64,000 nt of DNA, taken from Syntrophus gentianae. GTDB taxonomy: Bacteria; Desulfobacterota; Syntrophia; Syntrophales; Syntrophaceae. Under the pieces are notes generated by a model. The model saw only the letters and a list, made by a program, of their open reading frames with translations, was not told the DNA's origin and did no database searches. The stretch lies in assembly GCF_900109885.1 (NCBI RefSeq), contig NZ_FOBS01000003.1:150802-214801 (forward strand), read 5' to 3'. The translations under genes were made by a program, and so were the position numbers. Shown one piece after another: positions 1 to 9,317 of this stretch (position 1 is its first letter; each line of letters opens with the position of its first letter).

Positions 1-1
1 C

Positions 2-1708
2 TTCCGCGAGTTTTCCGTGACCATCGCCGTGGCCGTTCTGGTCAGCGGCTTCGTTTCCCTGACTTTGACCCCCATGCTCTCCAGCCGGTTTCTGCACGCC
101 CCGGGCAGAGAATGGCACGGCCGGGCCTACCGCTTCGTCGAGACGGGGTTTGATGCAATGCTCAAGTTTTACAGCCGGACCCTGCTTTGGGTTTTATCCC
201 ATGGACGTGCGACTCTGATCTTTTCCGGCATTATCCTTACCGCAACAGCCTTTTTGTTTTACGCCATTCCCAAGGGCTTCATCCCTTCTGAAGACCGGGA
301 CCAGATTTCGGTGCAGACGGAGGCGGCGCAGAACATCTCCTTCGATGCCATGGTGCAGCACCAGCTGGCGCTCCTCGATATCGTGCAGAAAGATCCCAAC
401 GTCTCCCGCTTCATGTGCAACGTGGCCTCAGGCGGCGGCCAGAGCGCCACGAATACCGGAAACCTTTTTCTCGTTCTCAAACCCCGCCGGGATAGAGTCC
501 TCTCCGCGGATCAGGTCATCGAGGAACTCCGGCCGAAGCTCGCCTCCGTGCCCGGCATCAAGGCCTTTCCAACCAACCCTCCCCCGATCAACATCGGAGG
601 CCGCACGACCAGAAGCCTTTATCAGGTGACGTTTCAGGGGATCGATACGAATGAGCTGTTCAGATACGCTGCCAAAATGGAAGAGCAGATGCGCCGGATG
701 ACGGAACTGCAGGATGTCAGCAGCGACCTGCAGTTGAAGAATCCGCAAGTGCATGTCGATATCGACCGCGATCAGGCGTTCATCCTGAACGTCACACCGA
801 TGCAGGTCGAGGACGCCCTTTACAGCGCCTACGGATCACGCCAGATTTCGACGATTTACACCCCGAACAACGATTATCAGGTCATCCTGGAGCTCCTGCC
901 CCAGTACAAGACCGATCCTTCCGTGCTGTCCATGCTTCACATCCGCTCCTCCACGGGGCAGCTGGTTCCCCTGAAGGCCATCACGACGCTCCGCGAAGAC
1001 GTCGGCCCGCTGTCCATCAGCCATTCAGGACAGCTGCCCTCCGTGACGATCTCCTTCAACCTCAAGCCCGGCATCTCGCTCGGTCAGGCGGTGGAAAAGA
1101 TCCAGGCCATATCGGCCGCCTCCATGCCCTCGGGGATGACTTACGAGTTCCAGGGGACCGCCAAAGCCTTCCAGTCTTCCCTTGCCAGCATGGGAATCCT
1201 GCTGCTGCTGGCCATTGTGGTAATCTATATTGTCCTGGGCATTCTGTATGAGAGTCTCTACCATCCCGTCACCATTCTGTCCGCCCTTCCTTTCGCCGGT
1301 TTCGGGGCGCTGCTGACCCTGATGGCCTTCCGTTCCGAGCTGTCAATCTATGCCTTCGTGGGGATTGTCATGTTGGTCGGACTTGTCAAGAAAAACGGAA
1401 TCATGATGGTGGACTTCGCCATCGAGGCCCAACGGAAAGAGGGGAAGAATCCCAACGACGCCATCTACGAGGCCTGTCTGATCCGTTTCCGGCCGATCAT
1501 GATGACCACGATGGCCGCCCTCATGGCCGGTCTGCCCATCGCCCTCGGATTCGGCGCGGGCGCGGAAGCCCGCCGCCCTCTGGGACTGGCCGTCGTCGGC
1601 GGGCTTCTCTTCTCGCAGACGCTGACCCTGTACGTTACGCCGGTATTCTATGTCTATATGGAAAGATTGCGGGCCCGGATCACCGGTTATATCCGGAAAA
1701 AGGATTAA
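2..1708 (+). CDS. RND (HAE1) efflux pump inner-membrane subunit, 5' truncated by window edge
   Basis: This is the C-terminal 568 residues of an AcrB/MdtC-like proton-driven drug efflux transporter that would work with a periplasmic adaptor and an outer-membrane channel. The reading frame is open to the window edge and begins FREFSVTIAV, the family signature at the start of a mid-protein transmembrane helix, so the GTG at 17 is not the start. The large periplasmic loop follows (KGFIPSEDRDQ onward), then the last transmembrane bundle with GLVKKNGIMMVDFA and a terminal helix pair. A full-length family member is about 1030 residues, so roughly the first 460 lie upstream. Substrate cannot be told from the sequence. 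Confidence 0.93.
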   Translation, partial: FREFSVTIAVAVLVSGFVSLTLTPMLSSRFLHAPGREWHGRAYRFVETGFDAMLKFYSRTLLWVLSHGRATLIFSGIILTATAFLFYAIPKGFIPSEDRDQISVQTEAAQNISFDAMVQHQLALLDIVQKDPNVSRFMCNVASGGGQSATNTGNLFLVLKPRRDRVLSADQVIEELRPKLASVPGIKAFPTNPPPINIGGRTTRSLYQVTFQGIDTNELFRYAAKMEEQMRRMTELQDVSSDLQLKNPQVHVDIDRDQAFILNVTPMQVEDALYSAYGSRQISTIYTPNNDYQVILELLPQYKTDPSVLSMLHIRSSTGQLVPLKAITTLREDVGPLSISHSGQLPSVTISFNLKPGISLGQAVEKIQAISAASMPSGMTYEFQGTAKAFQSSLASMGILLLLAIVVIYIVLGILYESLYHPVTILSALPFAGFGALLTLMAFRSELSIYAFVGIVMLVGLVKKNGIMMVDFAIEAQRKEGKNPNDAIYEACLIRFRPIMMTTMAALMAGLPIALGFGAGAEARRPLGLAVVGGLLFSQTLTLYVTPVFYVYMERLRARITGYIRKKD

Positions 1709-1736
1709 ACAGATGACCTTTACAAATCACCTTAAA

Positions 1737-1991
1737 TTACTTCGCAAAGGGATTGATCATTTCCGTACAGCTCACGCCTGTTTGGGGATCATAGCTGCAG
1801 ATGTACCTTTTCCCCTTGCAGATCGCCTCCCAGCTTTCCTCATCCCAGAAGGGAATTAAAGGTTCATTTTCGATGTCGATCTGTTCGGGCTTGCAATCCA
1901 TGACGCTGGCTGACAGTTTGGCATACTTCTCGTAATTGGCGCAGCCGGCCAACATTAAGCAAAAAATAAGAAACATGAGTGTCTTCTTCAT
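1737..1991 (-). CDS. small predicted lipoprotein, 84 aa
   Basis: The protein begins MKKTLMFLIFCLMLAGC, a short basic n-region, a hydrophobic core and a lipobox LAGC, so Cys17 is probably lipidated and the mature part lies in the periplasm. I chose this ATG over one ten codons upstream because AAGGAG lies about nine bases before it and because the signal peptide then starts normally. The mature part is acidic with several Cys residues (DCKPEQ, AICKGKRYICSY). It is convergent with the RND gene, with about 30 bp between the stops. I do not recognise a family; the call rests on the signal peptide and ribosome binding site. Confidence 0.7.
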   Translation of the reverse strand: MKKTLMFLIFCLMLAGCANYEKYAKLSASVMDCKPEQIDIENEPLIPFWDEESWEAICKGKRYICSYDPQTGVSCTEMINPFAK

Positions 1992-2137
1992 TCCATATCT
2001 CCTTGGCAATAATAGCATTTTAAGTTGAAGATGGATCGTATCTTACTTCGGCAATCAAGGCAATGCCGAGATTCAGAAGAATGGTGCATTCCAGGCAGGC
2101 GAAAATAAGCAGCTATGCCTTGGCATGGGCAGAGGCA

Positions 2138-3493
2138 TCAATGTTTGACCAGGATGGCTGCAAAGAATCCATCCATGCCGGAGGTGTCGGGAGCCGTCCG
2201 GAAGAAGCCGTCTTCGCCGATCCGTGTAGAGGCAGGAACAGAAATCCCGGGACTTCGATTTATAGAAAACTCATCATGGCGGGAGAGAAATTTGCCGATG
2301 AGAAGCTCGTTTTCTTCGGGAAGCATTGTGCAGGTGCTGTAAACCAGGCGGCCACCGCGGTGAAGAAGAGCGGTGGCGCGCTCCATAATGTGCCCCTGAA
2401 GGCGGGAATAGGATGGAAGTTCCTGCGGCATCAGACGCCATTTGATTTCCGGATTTCTGCGCAGGGTTCCCAGGCCTGAGCAGGGTGCGTCGACGAGAAT
2501 GCGGTCGAATTTTTCCCGGAACGCTTCTCCCCATTCTTTCGAGGCGTCCGCCTGGAGCGTATTCACGATGGAAATGCCCATCTTTGCGCTCAGGCGATCC
2601 AGGGCTTCGAGCTTTGCCGGATAAAGATCCACGGCCAGGATGCGCCCTGTATTTTTCATCCGGGCGGCCAGATGGGTCGTCTTGACCCCGGTGCCGCAGC
2701 AAAGATCAAGGATTTCCTCTCCTCCTTCCGGTGCGGCAAGGCGAGCGATCAACTGGGAGGCCTCGTCCTGGAGAATAAAGAGTCCCTGGCGGCTCGCGGC
2801 AGATGAGCGGAGGGCATCGGACGAACCGGTAATCAGCAACCCGTCGGGGGAGAAAGGCGATTCGGTCACGGAGAATCCTTCCTCTTCCAATAATCCCTTT
2901 AAAGTGGGTCGTGTCGTTTTCAGCGTATTGACTCGAACGGCGACCGGCGGGACCTGATTGTTGGCCCTGCAGAGGGAAAGGGCCCGCTCCGGACCGTAAA
3001 TCTTGATCCAGCGGCGCACCAGCCAGGGAGGGTGGGAATGCAGAATGGCGATATGTCCTTCGGGGTCCTTCCTGAAATCAGGATAGGAAAAGTCGTTGTT
3101 CTCCGCTCTGCGCACGGCGTTTCTCAGCAGGGCGTTGACCAGGTTTTCCCGGCCGGGATAACGCTGTTTGGTCAATTCAACGGCTTCATTGACGAGGGCA
3201 AAAACGGGAATCCTTTCCAGGAACAGAAATTGGTACAGGGCCGTCCTCAGAATGTTTTTGATCCCATCCTGCATGGAGGCGAAATTCCCCTTGTAAAGCT
3301 GCTGGATGATCCAGTCCAGGTGGCCTCTCATCCTTAATGCGCCGTAGACCAGAGAGGTCAGGAGGTGGCGGTCCGGGGCGCTACGAAGGACGTGACCGCC
3401 GAGACAGGCATCGAGAAGCGGCTCTGCGAAAGCGCCTGTTCTGTCGATGCGATCCAGTAGATCGACGGCCAGACTGCGGGGAGAGGGTTTCAT
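2138..3493 (-). CDS. rsmB: 16S rRNA (cytosine(967)-C(5))-methyltransferase, RsmB/Sun family
   Basis: The protein (451 aa) would transfer a methyl group from S-adenosylmethionine to C967 of 16S rRNA. It has the N-terminal NusB-like helical domain (ALYQFLFLERIPVFALVNEA), then a Rossmann methyltransferase domain with LDLCCGTGVKTTHLA for SAM binding, DAPCSGLGTLRRNPEIKW (motif IV Cys) and VYSTCTMLPEEN (motif VI, catalytic Cys). Length fits the family. I place the start at the ATG one base after the fmt stop rather than 13 codons upstream inside fmt; the tight fmt-rsmB junction suggests translational coupling. The fmt-rsmB pairing is common in bacteria. Confidence 0.93.
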   Translation of the reverse strand: MKPSPRSLAVDLLDRIDRTGAFAEPLLDACLGGHVLRSAPDRHLLTSLVYGALRMRGHLDWIIQQLYKGNFASMQDGIKNILRTALYQFLFLERIPVFALVNEAVELTKQRYPGRENLVNALLRNAVRRAENNDFSYPDFRKDPEGHIAILHSHPPWLVRRWIKIYGPERALSLCRANNQVPPVAVRVNTLKTTRPTLKGLLEEEGFSVTESPFSPDGLLITGSSDALRSSAASRQGLFILQDEASQLIARLAAPEGGEEILDLCCGTGVKTTHLAARMKNTGRILAVDLYPAKLEALDRLSAKMGISIVNTLQADASKEWGEAFREKFDRILVDAPCSGLGTLRRNPEIKWRLMPQELPSYSRLQGHIMERATALLHRGGRLVYSTCTMLPEENELLIGKFLSRHDEFSINRSPGISVPASTRIGEDGFFRTAPDTSGMDGFFAAILVKH

Positions 3494-3494
3494 C

Positions 3495-4433
3495 TCAGCC
3501 AAGGATCGTGTCGGGGGAGAGCTTGTAGCCACGCAGGAAATCCGAAGCGATCATCCGTTTCCGATTTTCCATCTGAATGTCCGTCAAAAGGACATAGCCG
3601 TTTTTTGCCGTTACCTGCAACCCCTCCTTCGTCACATCCCCGACTCGGCCGGGTTGGGTCGAGACCGGCCCTTCGATTCCTGTTGCCGCAAAGATCTTCA
3701 AAGTCTTCCCGTCCAGGAAGGTGTAAGCACAGGGGGCAGGGGACAATCCCCGGATTCGATTGACGATGGTCGATACCTCTGCGTCCCAGCGGATCAAGCC
3801 GTCTTCTTTTTTCAGCATCGGTGCATAGGAACTCAAGGAATCCTCCTGAGGTCTCCGGGGTGCCTGATGGGCCTCCAGAAGCGCAATCGCGCTTATAAGC
3901 AGGTCCGCTCCGAGGGCGGCCAGTCGATCATGAAGGTGACCGAAGGTTTCCTCCGGGTCAACCGGGGTTGCTTCCTGAAGGAGGATGTCCCCGGTATCCA
4001 GCCCTTCATCCATATACATGATCGTGACGCCCGTATTTGTTTCTCCGTTGATCAGCGTCCAATTGAGCGGCGCTGCGCCACGGTATTTGGGGAGCAGGGA
4101 AGGATGGACATTGATGCAGCCCAGGGGCGGAAAATTCAGGACCTCTCTGGGCAGGATCTGTCCGAAAGCGGCAACGACGATCAGGTCCGGCGAGAACGTT
4201 TTCAGGGTCTCCATAAATGAGGGTTCTTTGACCCTCTGGGGTTGAAGAACGGGGATGTCATAGCGAATGGCCACCTCTTTCACGGGCGGCGGCATCAGTT
4301 GTTTGCCTCGTCCTTTCGGACGGTCCGGCTGAGTGACAACGGCAACGATTTCAAATTGTTTTTCGACCAGCTTTTCCAGTGACGGCAGGGCAAATTCAGG
4401 GGTTCCCATGAACATTAGAGTCGGTTTCGGCAT
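3495..4433 (-). CDS. fmt: methionyl-tRNA formyltransferase
   Basis: It formylates the initiator Met-tRNA using 10-formyltetrahydrofolate. The 312-residue protein has the N-terminal formyltransferase fold starting PTLMFMGTPEFALPSLEKL, the folate/catalytic signature INVHPSLLPKYRGAAPLNW with the catalytic Asn and His, TGVTIMYMDEGLDTGDIL, and a C-terminal OB-like domain. AGGAG lies about 11 bases before the ATG. It is followed after one base by rsmB, with which it likely forms an operon. No anomalies seen. Confidence 0.96.
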   Translation of the reverse strand: MPKPTLMFMGTPEFALPSLEKLVEKQFEIVAVVTQPDRPKGRGKQLMPPPVKEVAIRYDIPVLQPQRVKEPSFMETLKTFSPDLIVVAAFGQILPREVLNFPPLGCINVHPSLLPKYRGAAPLNWTLINGETNTGVTIMYMDEGLDTGDILLQEATPVDPEETFGHLHDRLAALGADLLISAIALLEAHQAPRRPQEDSLSSYAPMLKKEDGLIRWDAEVSTIVNRIRGLSPAPCAYTFLDGKTLKIFAATGIEGPVSTQPGRVGDVTKEGLQVTAKNGYVLLTDIQMENRKRMIASDFLRGYKLSPDTILG

Positions 4434-4466
4434 CTTGTGACATCTCCTGTAATTCCGCTTGAAAAT

Positions 4467-5450
4467 TTACTTCGAGGTGGATTTTCTCTTTTCTATCCAC
4501 TTCAGATATTTTGCGAACAATCCTGCATCGAGGTTCTTCATCATCTTGCGAAGATCAATAAAATTCACGGTTTTTATAAATCTCAAATGCGCTTCCTGAT
4601 TGCACAGAAGAAGAGCGCGAAGAAACAGTCTGGCCTTGAGCTCGGGTTCCGGGGCCCGTTGGAATTTCTTCTGCAGCGCGAGATAATCTTCCACCAGTTC
4701 CTTCAGCCCTTCGTAGAAACCCAGTAAATTCGGTTTGAAAAGATCCAGAAACATGGCATGGACCGGCAGCCATTCCAGAGCCAGAGCTTCGTTTCCATAC
4801 CGGTCCATGAGCCTGTCCTTCAGAGAGACGAGATCAGAATCCTGCAGAAAATTCCAATCCACCGCCTTCGGATCGTTCAGGCAGGCGTTCAGGTAACATT
4901 GCCGGGCTTGTGCAAACTCATTGCGCATTGCATAGGCGTCACCGAGATAGCCGTAAATAAGGCTATTCCTGGGTGAAAGGGGAAGGCAGGCCTGCAGCGC
5001 TCTGATGGCCTCGGCCGGACGACCGGCCTGCAGGTAAACATATCCCGTGGGAACTGAGTTGGAAAGGTAAGGGGCGTCGCACAGGTGATAATCTTCGATC
5101 GCCTGGAGAATCCTGCGCTGGAAAGAGGAACGGATTCCGTCCCGGATGTCTTTTGAAAGGCAGGCAACCGTTTCGGCATCGGTTTCAAAGGTGTTCAAAA
5201 GGTCATAGAGGCAGGCCGGTTTCTCGTCGCTGTCGGGAATCTGCGCCAGTTTCTTTTCCAGAAAATCGACGACTTTAAGGAAATCTGCCATCTGCTCCTG
5301 TGCCCGATAGATTTCCGCGTAACGCTCGAAAGAATCCCGGGCTGTCTGCAGGTTCAGCGCAATAAGATCGGCAAGACCGCTGTTGAACAGGGTGTAGGCA
5401 TCATCGAATAAGGAAATCTGTTCAAAAACAGGATGGGCTTTTGGGTTCAT
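4467..5450 (-). CDS. tetratricopeptide-repeat protein of unknown function, 327 aa
   Basis: The protein appears entirely alpha-helical and cytosolic, with no signal peptide. A TPR-like unit is visible around residues 150-195 (GYVYLQAGRPAEAIRALQ, then YGYLGDAYAMRNEFAQARQ), and helical repeats probably extend on both sides. It is read in the same direction as fmt, whose start is 34 bases away, and sits downstream of the min operon behind a hairpin. I do not recognise a named family. The TPR fold suggests a protein-protein interaction role, but no partner can be inferred. Confidence 0.8.
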   Translation of the reverse strand: MNPKAHPVFEQISLFDDAYTLFNSGLADLIALNLQTARDSFERYAEIYRAQEQMADFLKVVDFLEKKLAQIPDSDEKPACLYDLLNTFETDAETVACLSKDIRDGIRSSFQRRILQAIEDYHLCDAPYLSNSVPTGYVYLQAGRPAEAIRALQACLPLSPRNSLIYGYLGDAYAMRNEFAQARQCYLNACLNDPKAVDWNFLQDSDLVSLKDRLMDRYGNEALALEWLPVHAMFLDLFKPNLLGFYEGLKELVEDYLALQKKFQRAPEPELKARLFLRALLLCNQEAHLRFIKTVNFIDLRKMMKNLDAGLFAKYLKWIEKRKSTSK

Positions 5451-5475
5451 GACGATGCGGACGTCCTCAAGAAGA

Positions 5476-5500
5476 AGACCTCTGCTTATCGCAGAGGTCT
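5476..5500 (-). terminator. probable intrinsic terminator after minE
   Basis: A perfect 10-bp stem (AGACCTCTGC with its complement) encloses a five-base loop between the minE stop and the TPR gene. On the minus strand it is followed by a pyrimidine tract of the form TCTTCTTCTTG; on the plus strand it is followed by six T residues. It could therefore end transcripts in either direction, and the better U-tract is on the plus strand. Confidence 0.6.
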
Positions 5501-5542
5501 GTTTTTTGGAGAAATCAGAAACTCATGAGGAAAGAGGGTAGA

Positions 5543-5824
5543 CTATGGGAGACTGAAACGTCCTTCTGCATCGGCTAAAGCGATATTGACTTCCAGGACT
5601 TCATAATTGCCGTTCTTTTCCACGTTAACCTTGATCTGGTTATCGGCGACGTTGACATATTTTCTGACGACGTCCAGCAGCTCCTTCTGCATGATCGGAA
5701 GGAAATCGAAGGAACCGTGGTAAAGAGTGCTCCGCTCGTGGGCCACGATAATCTGCAGGCGCTCCTTTGCGACCGCCGCACTTTTTCGTTGTTTCAGAAA
5801 ACTGAAATAATTCAAGATATTCAT
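5543..5824 (-). CDS. minE: cell division topological specificity factor MinE
   Basis: MinE stimulates MinD ATPase and drives the pole-to-pole oscillation that restricts MinC inhibition of FtsZ to the poles. The 93-residue protein starts MNILNYFSFLKQRKSA, an amphipathic membrane-targeting helix, followed by the anti-MinCD region (AKERLQIIVAHERS) and the beta-rich topological specificity domain. The ATG lies one base after the minD stop, which is why I prefer it to an ATG eight codons upstream. It is the last gene of minC-minD-minE. Confidence 0.93.
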   Translation of the reverse strand: MNILNYFSFLKQRKSAAVAKERLQIIVAHERSTLYHGSFDFLPIMQKELLDVVRKYVNVADNQIKVNVEKNGNYEVLEVNIALADAEGRFSLP

Positions 5825-5825
5825 G

Positions 5826-6629
5826 CTAATTTCCAAATAAGCGAGCAAAAAAACTCTTTTTTGTCAGAAAGCGTTCCGGTCGGTCTTCCCCGAGAAAACG
5901 GGCGACGACATCCAGGTAGGCCTGCCCGGCGTCGCTATTCTTATCCAGGGGAACGGGAACCCCGGAATTGGAGGCCTGAAGAACCGACGGGGATTCCGGA
6001 ATAATGCCCAGCAACGGGATCGCCAGAATTTCCTGAATATCCTTGGCGCTCATCATGTCCCCGGTATTGACGCGTTTGGGGAAGTAGCGGGTTACCAGCA
6101 GATGCTCCCGGACCGGGGCGTCTCCATTCTGTGCCCGCTTGGTTTTGCTGGCCAGAATGCCGATGATCCGGTCCGAATCGCGAACGGAGGATACCTCCGG
6201 ATTGGTTACAATAATGGCTTCATCGGCGAAATACATGGCCATAATGGCCCCGTGTTCGATCCCGGCCGGCGAGTCGCACACAATGAAATCAAAACGCTCC
6301 TTAAGTTCTTCAAAAACTTTTTCGACCCCTTCCACGGTCAACGTATCCTTATCCCGGGTCTGGGATGCGGGGAGGACATAGAGGTCCTCGACGCGCTTGT
6401 CCTTGATCAATGCCTGATTGAGATTCCCCTCTCCCCTGATGACATTGACGAAATCGTACACAACGCGACGTTCACAACCCATGATCAGGTCCAGATTACG
6501 CAACCCGATGTCAAAATCGATGACAACCGTTTTATGCCCACGCAATGCAAGGCCTGTAGCAATAGCGGCGCTGGTCGTGGTCTTTCCCACGCCACCCTTT
6601 CCGGAGGTAACAACGATGATTCTAGCCAA
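5826..6629 (-). CDS. minD: septum site-determining ATPase MinD
   Basis: MinD is a membrane-associated ATPase that recruits MinC to the cell poles. The 267-residue protein shows the deviant Walker A motif SGKGGVGKTTTSAA near the N terminus, VVIDFDIGLRNLDLIMGCER, the Walker B-like FIVCDSPAGIE, and a C-terminal amphipathic membrane-targeting helix (SFFARLFGN). The start codon is TTG, supported by AAGGAG eight bases upstream and by the family N terminus MARIIVVTSGKGG. It lies between minC and minE. Confidence 0.97.
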   Translation of the reverse strand: MARIIVVTSGKGGVGKTTTSAAIATGLALRGHKTVVIDFDIGLRNLDLIMGCERRVVYDFVNVIRGEGNLNQALIKDKRVEDLYVLPASQTRDKDTLTVEGVEKVFEELKERFDFIVCDSPAGIEHGAIMAMYFADEAIIVTNPEVSSVRDSDRIIGILASKTKRAQNGDAPVREHLLVTRYFPKRVNTGDMMSAKDIQEILAIPLLGIIPESPSVLQASNSGVPVPLDKNSDAGQAYLDVVARFLGEDRPERFLTKKSFFARLFGN

Positions 6630-6732
6630 GGGAAAATCTCCTTAAAAACAAAATGCAGTCTTTCAATAATCAAAATTTAAAATAAGCAGGGTCCCATCCA
6701 AAATCCAAATCCCTCCATGACCTTGATCGAGG

Positions 6733-7440
6733 CTATCCTTCAAAGGGTTGGATTCTCAAACGATCATCTTCAAGATAAATCTGAACGGCTTTGCCTCTCA
6801 CCGAATCGTCAAAGTCTTCGTTCAGCTTATATTGTCCGGCAATGGAAACCAGTTCCGCATCGAAATGCCGGCAGAAAATCCGGGCTTCGGAATATCCGTG
6901 GATTCCCGCGACGGCCCGCCCCCGCAGGGCTCCGTACACATGAATGCTTTTTCCTGCCAGAACTTCCGCTCCGGGGTTGACCGCCGACAAAACCACCAGA
7001 TCTCCCTGAAGGGCTATCACCTGCTGCCCGGAGCGAACGGGCTGGGAGACGATTTTGTCCTTCGTTGCAGGGAGCGTCCGCTCCTCCTGAGGTTCTGTCC
7101 TGGAGACGACGGGCTTGGTGTCGGGAAGAATTCCCAGGGACAGACGAAGCGCCGCCTCCTGCTGTTGGGAGTTGCCTCCCCGAATGCCGACGGGTACCAG
7201 ACCGTGTCTTCGAAACAGATCCACAAGGTGATGAAAATCGACCGGAGCTTCCGGATTCTGCAGCGCATTCAGGTCAAGAACAAGAGGGGCGTTGTGGAAC
7301 AGATTCTTTGCCTTGGCGATTTTCTCGGTGAACTGCTGTTCAATACGGTCCCTGTCGCTGTCGTAGAGATACAACACCATCAGAGACAGCAGGTTGCCTT
7401 TTAACTCAAGAACTGGCGTATGTGCAACAGATGAGGACAT
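6733..7440 (-). CDS. minC: septum site-determining protein MinC
   Basis: MinC inhibits FtsZ polymerisation away from midcell and is positioned by MinD. The 235-residue protein has an N-terminal MinC_N domain (LKGNLLSLMVLYL) and a C-terminal beta-helical MinC domain with the characteristic GDLVVLSAVNPGAEVLAGKS, IHVYGALRGRAVAGIHG and IFCRHFDAELVSIAG. A gap of about 100 bp separates it from minD. The Shine-Dalgarno sequence before the ATG is weak. No promoter could be assigned with confidence. Confidence 0.93.
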   Translation of the reverse strand: MSSSVAHTPVLELKGNLLSLMVLYLYDSDRDRIEQQFTEKIAKAKNLFHNAPLVLDLNALQNPEAPVDFHHLVDLFRRHGLVPVGIRGGNSQQQEAALRLSLGILPDTKPVVSRTEPQEERTLPATKDKIVSQPVRSGQQVIALQGDLVVLSAVNPGAEVLAGKSIHVYGALRGRAVAGIHGYSEARIFCRHFDAELVSIAGQYKLNEDFDDSVRGKAVQIYLEDDRLRIQPFEG

Positions 7441-8432
7441 GTTATCTCGTAAACATCCCGCGGGCCGATGATTCCGGAATCTATTGTCTGCGTTTCTGCT
7501 TCGGCAAGGGCAACGTGGTCAAACCGGTTCCCTGGAGACGGATGGTACCTTTTGATGGTTAATATTTTTCAAGTTGAGGAACTATAAATGGAAGGTCAGT
7601 CTGTGTCAAGGAAATTAGAACCGGGAGAGGAAATTTTGTTCCGATGATCTGAACATCTTGAATATGTTCAGGATACTGTAAATCTCCCGGCAATACGCAT
7701 ACCCTTCTGAACGTTTCAGATAAGCAACCTGTGCGATTTCAACAATCGCTTTTCCCCGTCGAACTAGAAAAATAGATTCTTTCGGTTGGTTCACAGAATC
7801 TACGTATTCTTCCTATAGCCTTTCCTCTGTGGTTCCGGATTTCGTCAGAAGACGGTTGAGGGCAAGCCGTACACTCAGGATTGGCTACTTACGAGCACTA
7901 TAAGTTGCATCCTTAGATTGTTGATAAATTTATTGAAAGCAAGATTTGCAGAGGATGCGATTGTTCGGAGGATTTCTTTTTGTTAAGTGTGCAGCTGTGA
8001 TCCGTGGGAAAACGAGTTTGCCGGTTACCTGCTCCATCTACTTACCCGCACCTACGAATGCATTATGAAATTGCCGATTATTTATTGAAAGTGAGATTTG
8101 CGGGGATTGCGATTGTGTGGCAGATTTCTTTTGGTACTGCACATCAGTAATCAGTGAAAATTGATTGAGGATATTGATGCTATCTACCAGCCGTTCGCTT
8201 GAGAGTGATTATCGAAATTGAAGAGTTGACCGGCGCAGGGGAGTCTCACCCTCGTCTCCAGAACTGGACGTGACAGGAAGGTCCGATAAAGTACCGATCT
8301 GCGGAAGTATCCCTAATGAATGTTCTACCCGTTTAATACATGGCTGATTGTCTGAGCCAATTCGTCCAAAGATTTGTACCTTGAAAAGGTTGCCGTTCAA
8401 TCCCTCTTCAGATCCTGCAGTGGATTGACCAT
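7441..8432. other. long intergenic region without a convincing gene
   Basis: Nearly 1 kb lies between minC and the next small ORF. No ORF on either strand resembles a known protein, and the short frames present show no ribosome binding site. The only structure seen is an imperfect direct repeat described separately. No tRNA or rRNA was recognised. The stretch is visibly richer in A and T than the flanking genes. Confidence 0.6.
7885..8165. repeat. imperfect direct repeat, two ~129-bp copies offset by ~153 bp
   Basis: Copy A (about 7885-8012) and copy B (about 8038-8165) align over their whole length with scattered substitutions and short indels. Shared blocks in order include CTACTTAC, TATTGAAAG, AGATTTGC, TGCGATTGT, AGATTTCTTTT and TCAGTGA/TCCGTG-like ends. 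The copies are separated by about 25 bp. Their origin is unknown; they could be remnants of a small repeat family or of a duplicated structured RNA or regulatory sequence. Confidence 0.6.
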
Positions 8433-8636
8433 CTACTCCAGCTTCATCTTTCTGTCCTCAATTTCCTGTTCTGACAAACCTTCATAGGGTGTTTCTGATT
8501 TCAACATTACTTCTGCTTCAAGCACTACCCGAAAAAGGTGCGTTATCATATCAGCACTTACATCCTTGTAATTGTCGGGTGTCACTTGAATCATTTGCAT
8601 TGCAGCAATTATCCGGTCTTCGTGTGACATGGCCAT
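8433..8636 (-). CDS. small hypothetical protein, 67 aa
   Basis: The protein is acidic and predicted helical (MSHEDRIIAAMQMIQ, then a segment rich in Glu ending SEQEIEDRKMKLE). I start it at the ATG with GGGAGGG seven bases upstream, and a TATAAT hexamer lies immediately before that ribosome binding site, although no good -35 element is spaced correctly. I recognise no family and no signal peptide. Codon use looks plausible, but the gene is isolated between two non-coding stretches, so it may be a remnant or a minor protein. Confidence 0.5.
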   Translation of the reverse strand: MAMSHEDRIIAAMQMIQVTPDNYKDVSADMITHLFRVVLEAEVMLKSETPYEGLSEQEIEDRKMKLE

Positions 8637-8654
8637 GATAAAACCCTCCCTCAT

Positions 8655-9317
8655 TATAGTATTTGACTATTAAATATCATCTCAAAGAATAACTGTCAAA
8701 CACTTTCAGTAATAAAAAAATGGTCTTACCGTTTTGTACATATTTTAAACGGAAATTATTAATTTTCCTTTCCACATAAATCGAAGATAAGTATTTGAAA
8801 TATTGCGTCACTTCAGAGAAGTCAAAATGAACGAGGAAGGAGGGTTGCAGATTCCTGAAATGAAAATTTGTTGACAAGACAATGCAAGTTTCACCAGCTA
8901 TTTAATAAACTGCTTCAAAAATCTGCCTCCACCTTTTTTTGTGTTTGCAATTATGCATTTTCTTTAAAAATAACAGTTTTGGTAGACTGGGAAAGAAGAT
9001 GCGTCAACCGGCTGAGTCAAGACATTTGGGAAGAAAAGGTTGGGGAAGTTTTTTCTATCTGAGGTGCACTGCCGGTGGATTATTTCTTCTTTTTCTTATA
9101 AAGAACAGGCATGTTGAAATGAGGCCGGAGCAAGAGCACAGAAGACTTCGGGTGGCAGAGCCATGGATAGGGAAAATATTGAAGAGCTTTTGCATGGGCG
9201 GGGTCCTAACGCCGGGCCTCTCCTTATTCAACTGCCGGAAAGAGAACATGTACGGCTGCGGGAAGCATGGACCCTTGTCCATGATGCATTGATCCTGTCA
9301 TAGAGAAAAAATCAGGT
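8655..9317. other. intergenic region, no supported gene
   Basis: The ORFs here are short, lack ribosome binding sites and resemble nothing recognisable. A TTGACA hexamer is present near 8871 but without a clear -10 element at standard spacing. The stretch is AT-rich until about 9100 and then gains the composition of the following heptosyltransferase gene. Confidence 0.5.

Noticed and set aside
8677..8877. 66-codon minus-strand frame
   Set aside because: No ribosome binding site and AT-rich chance composition.
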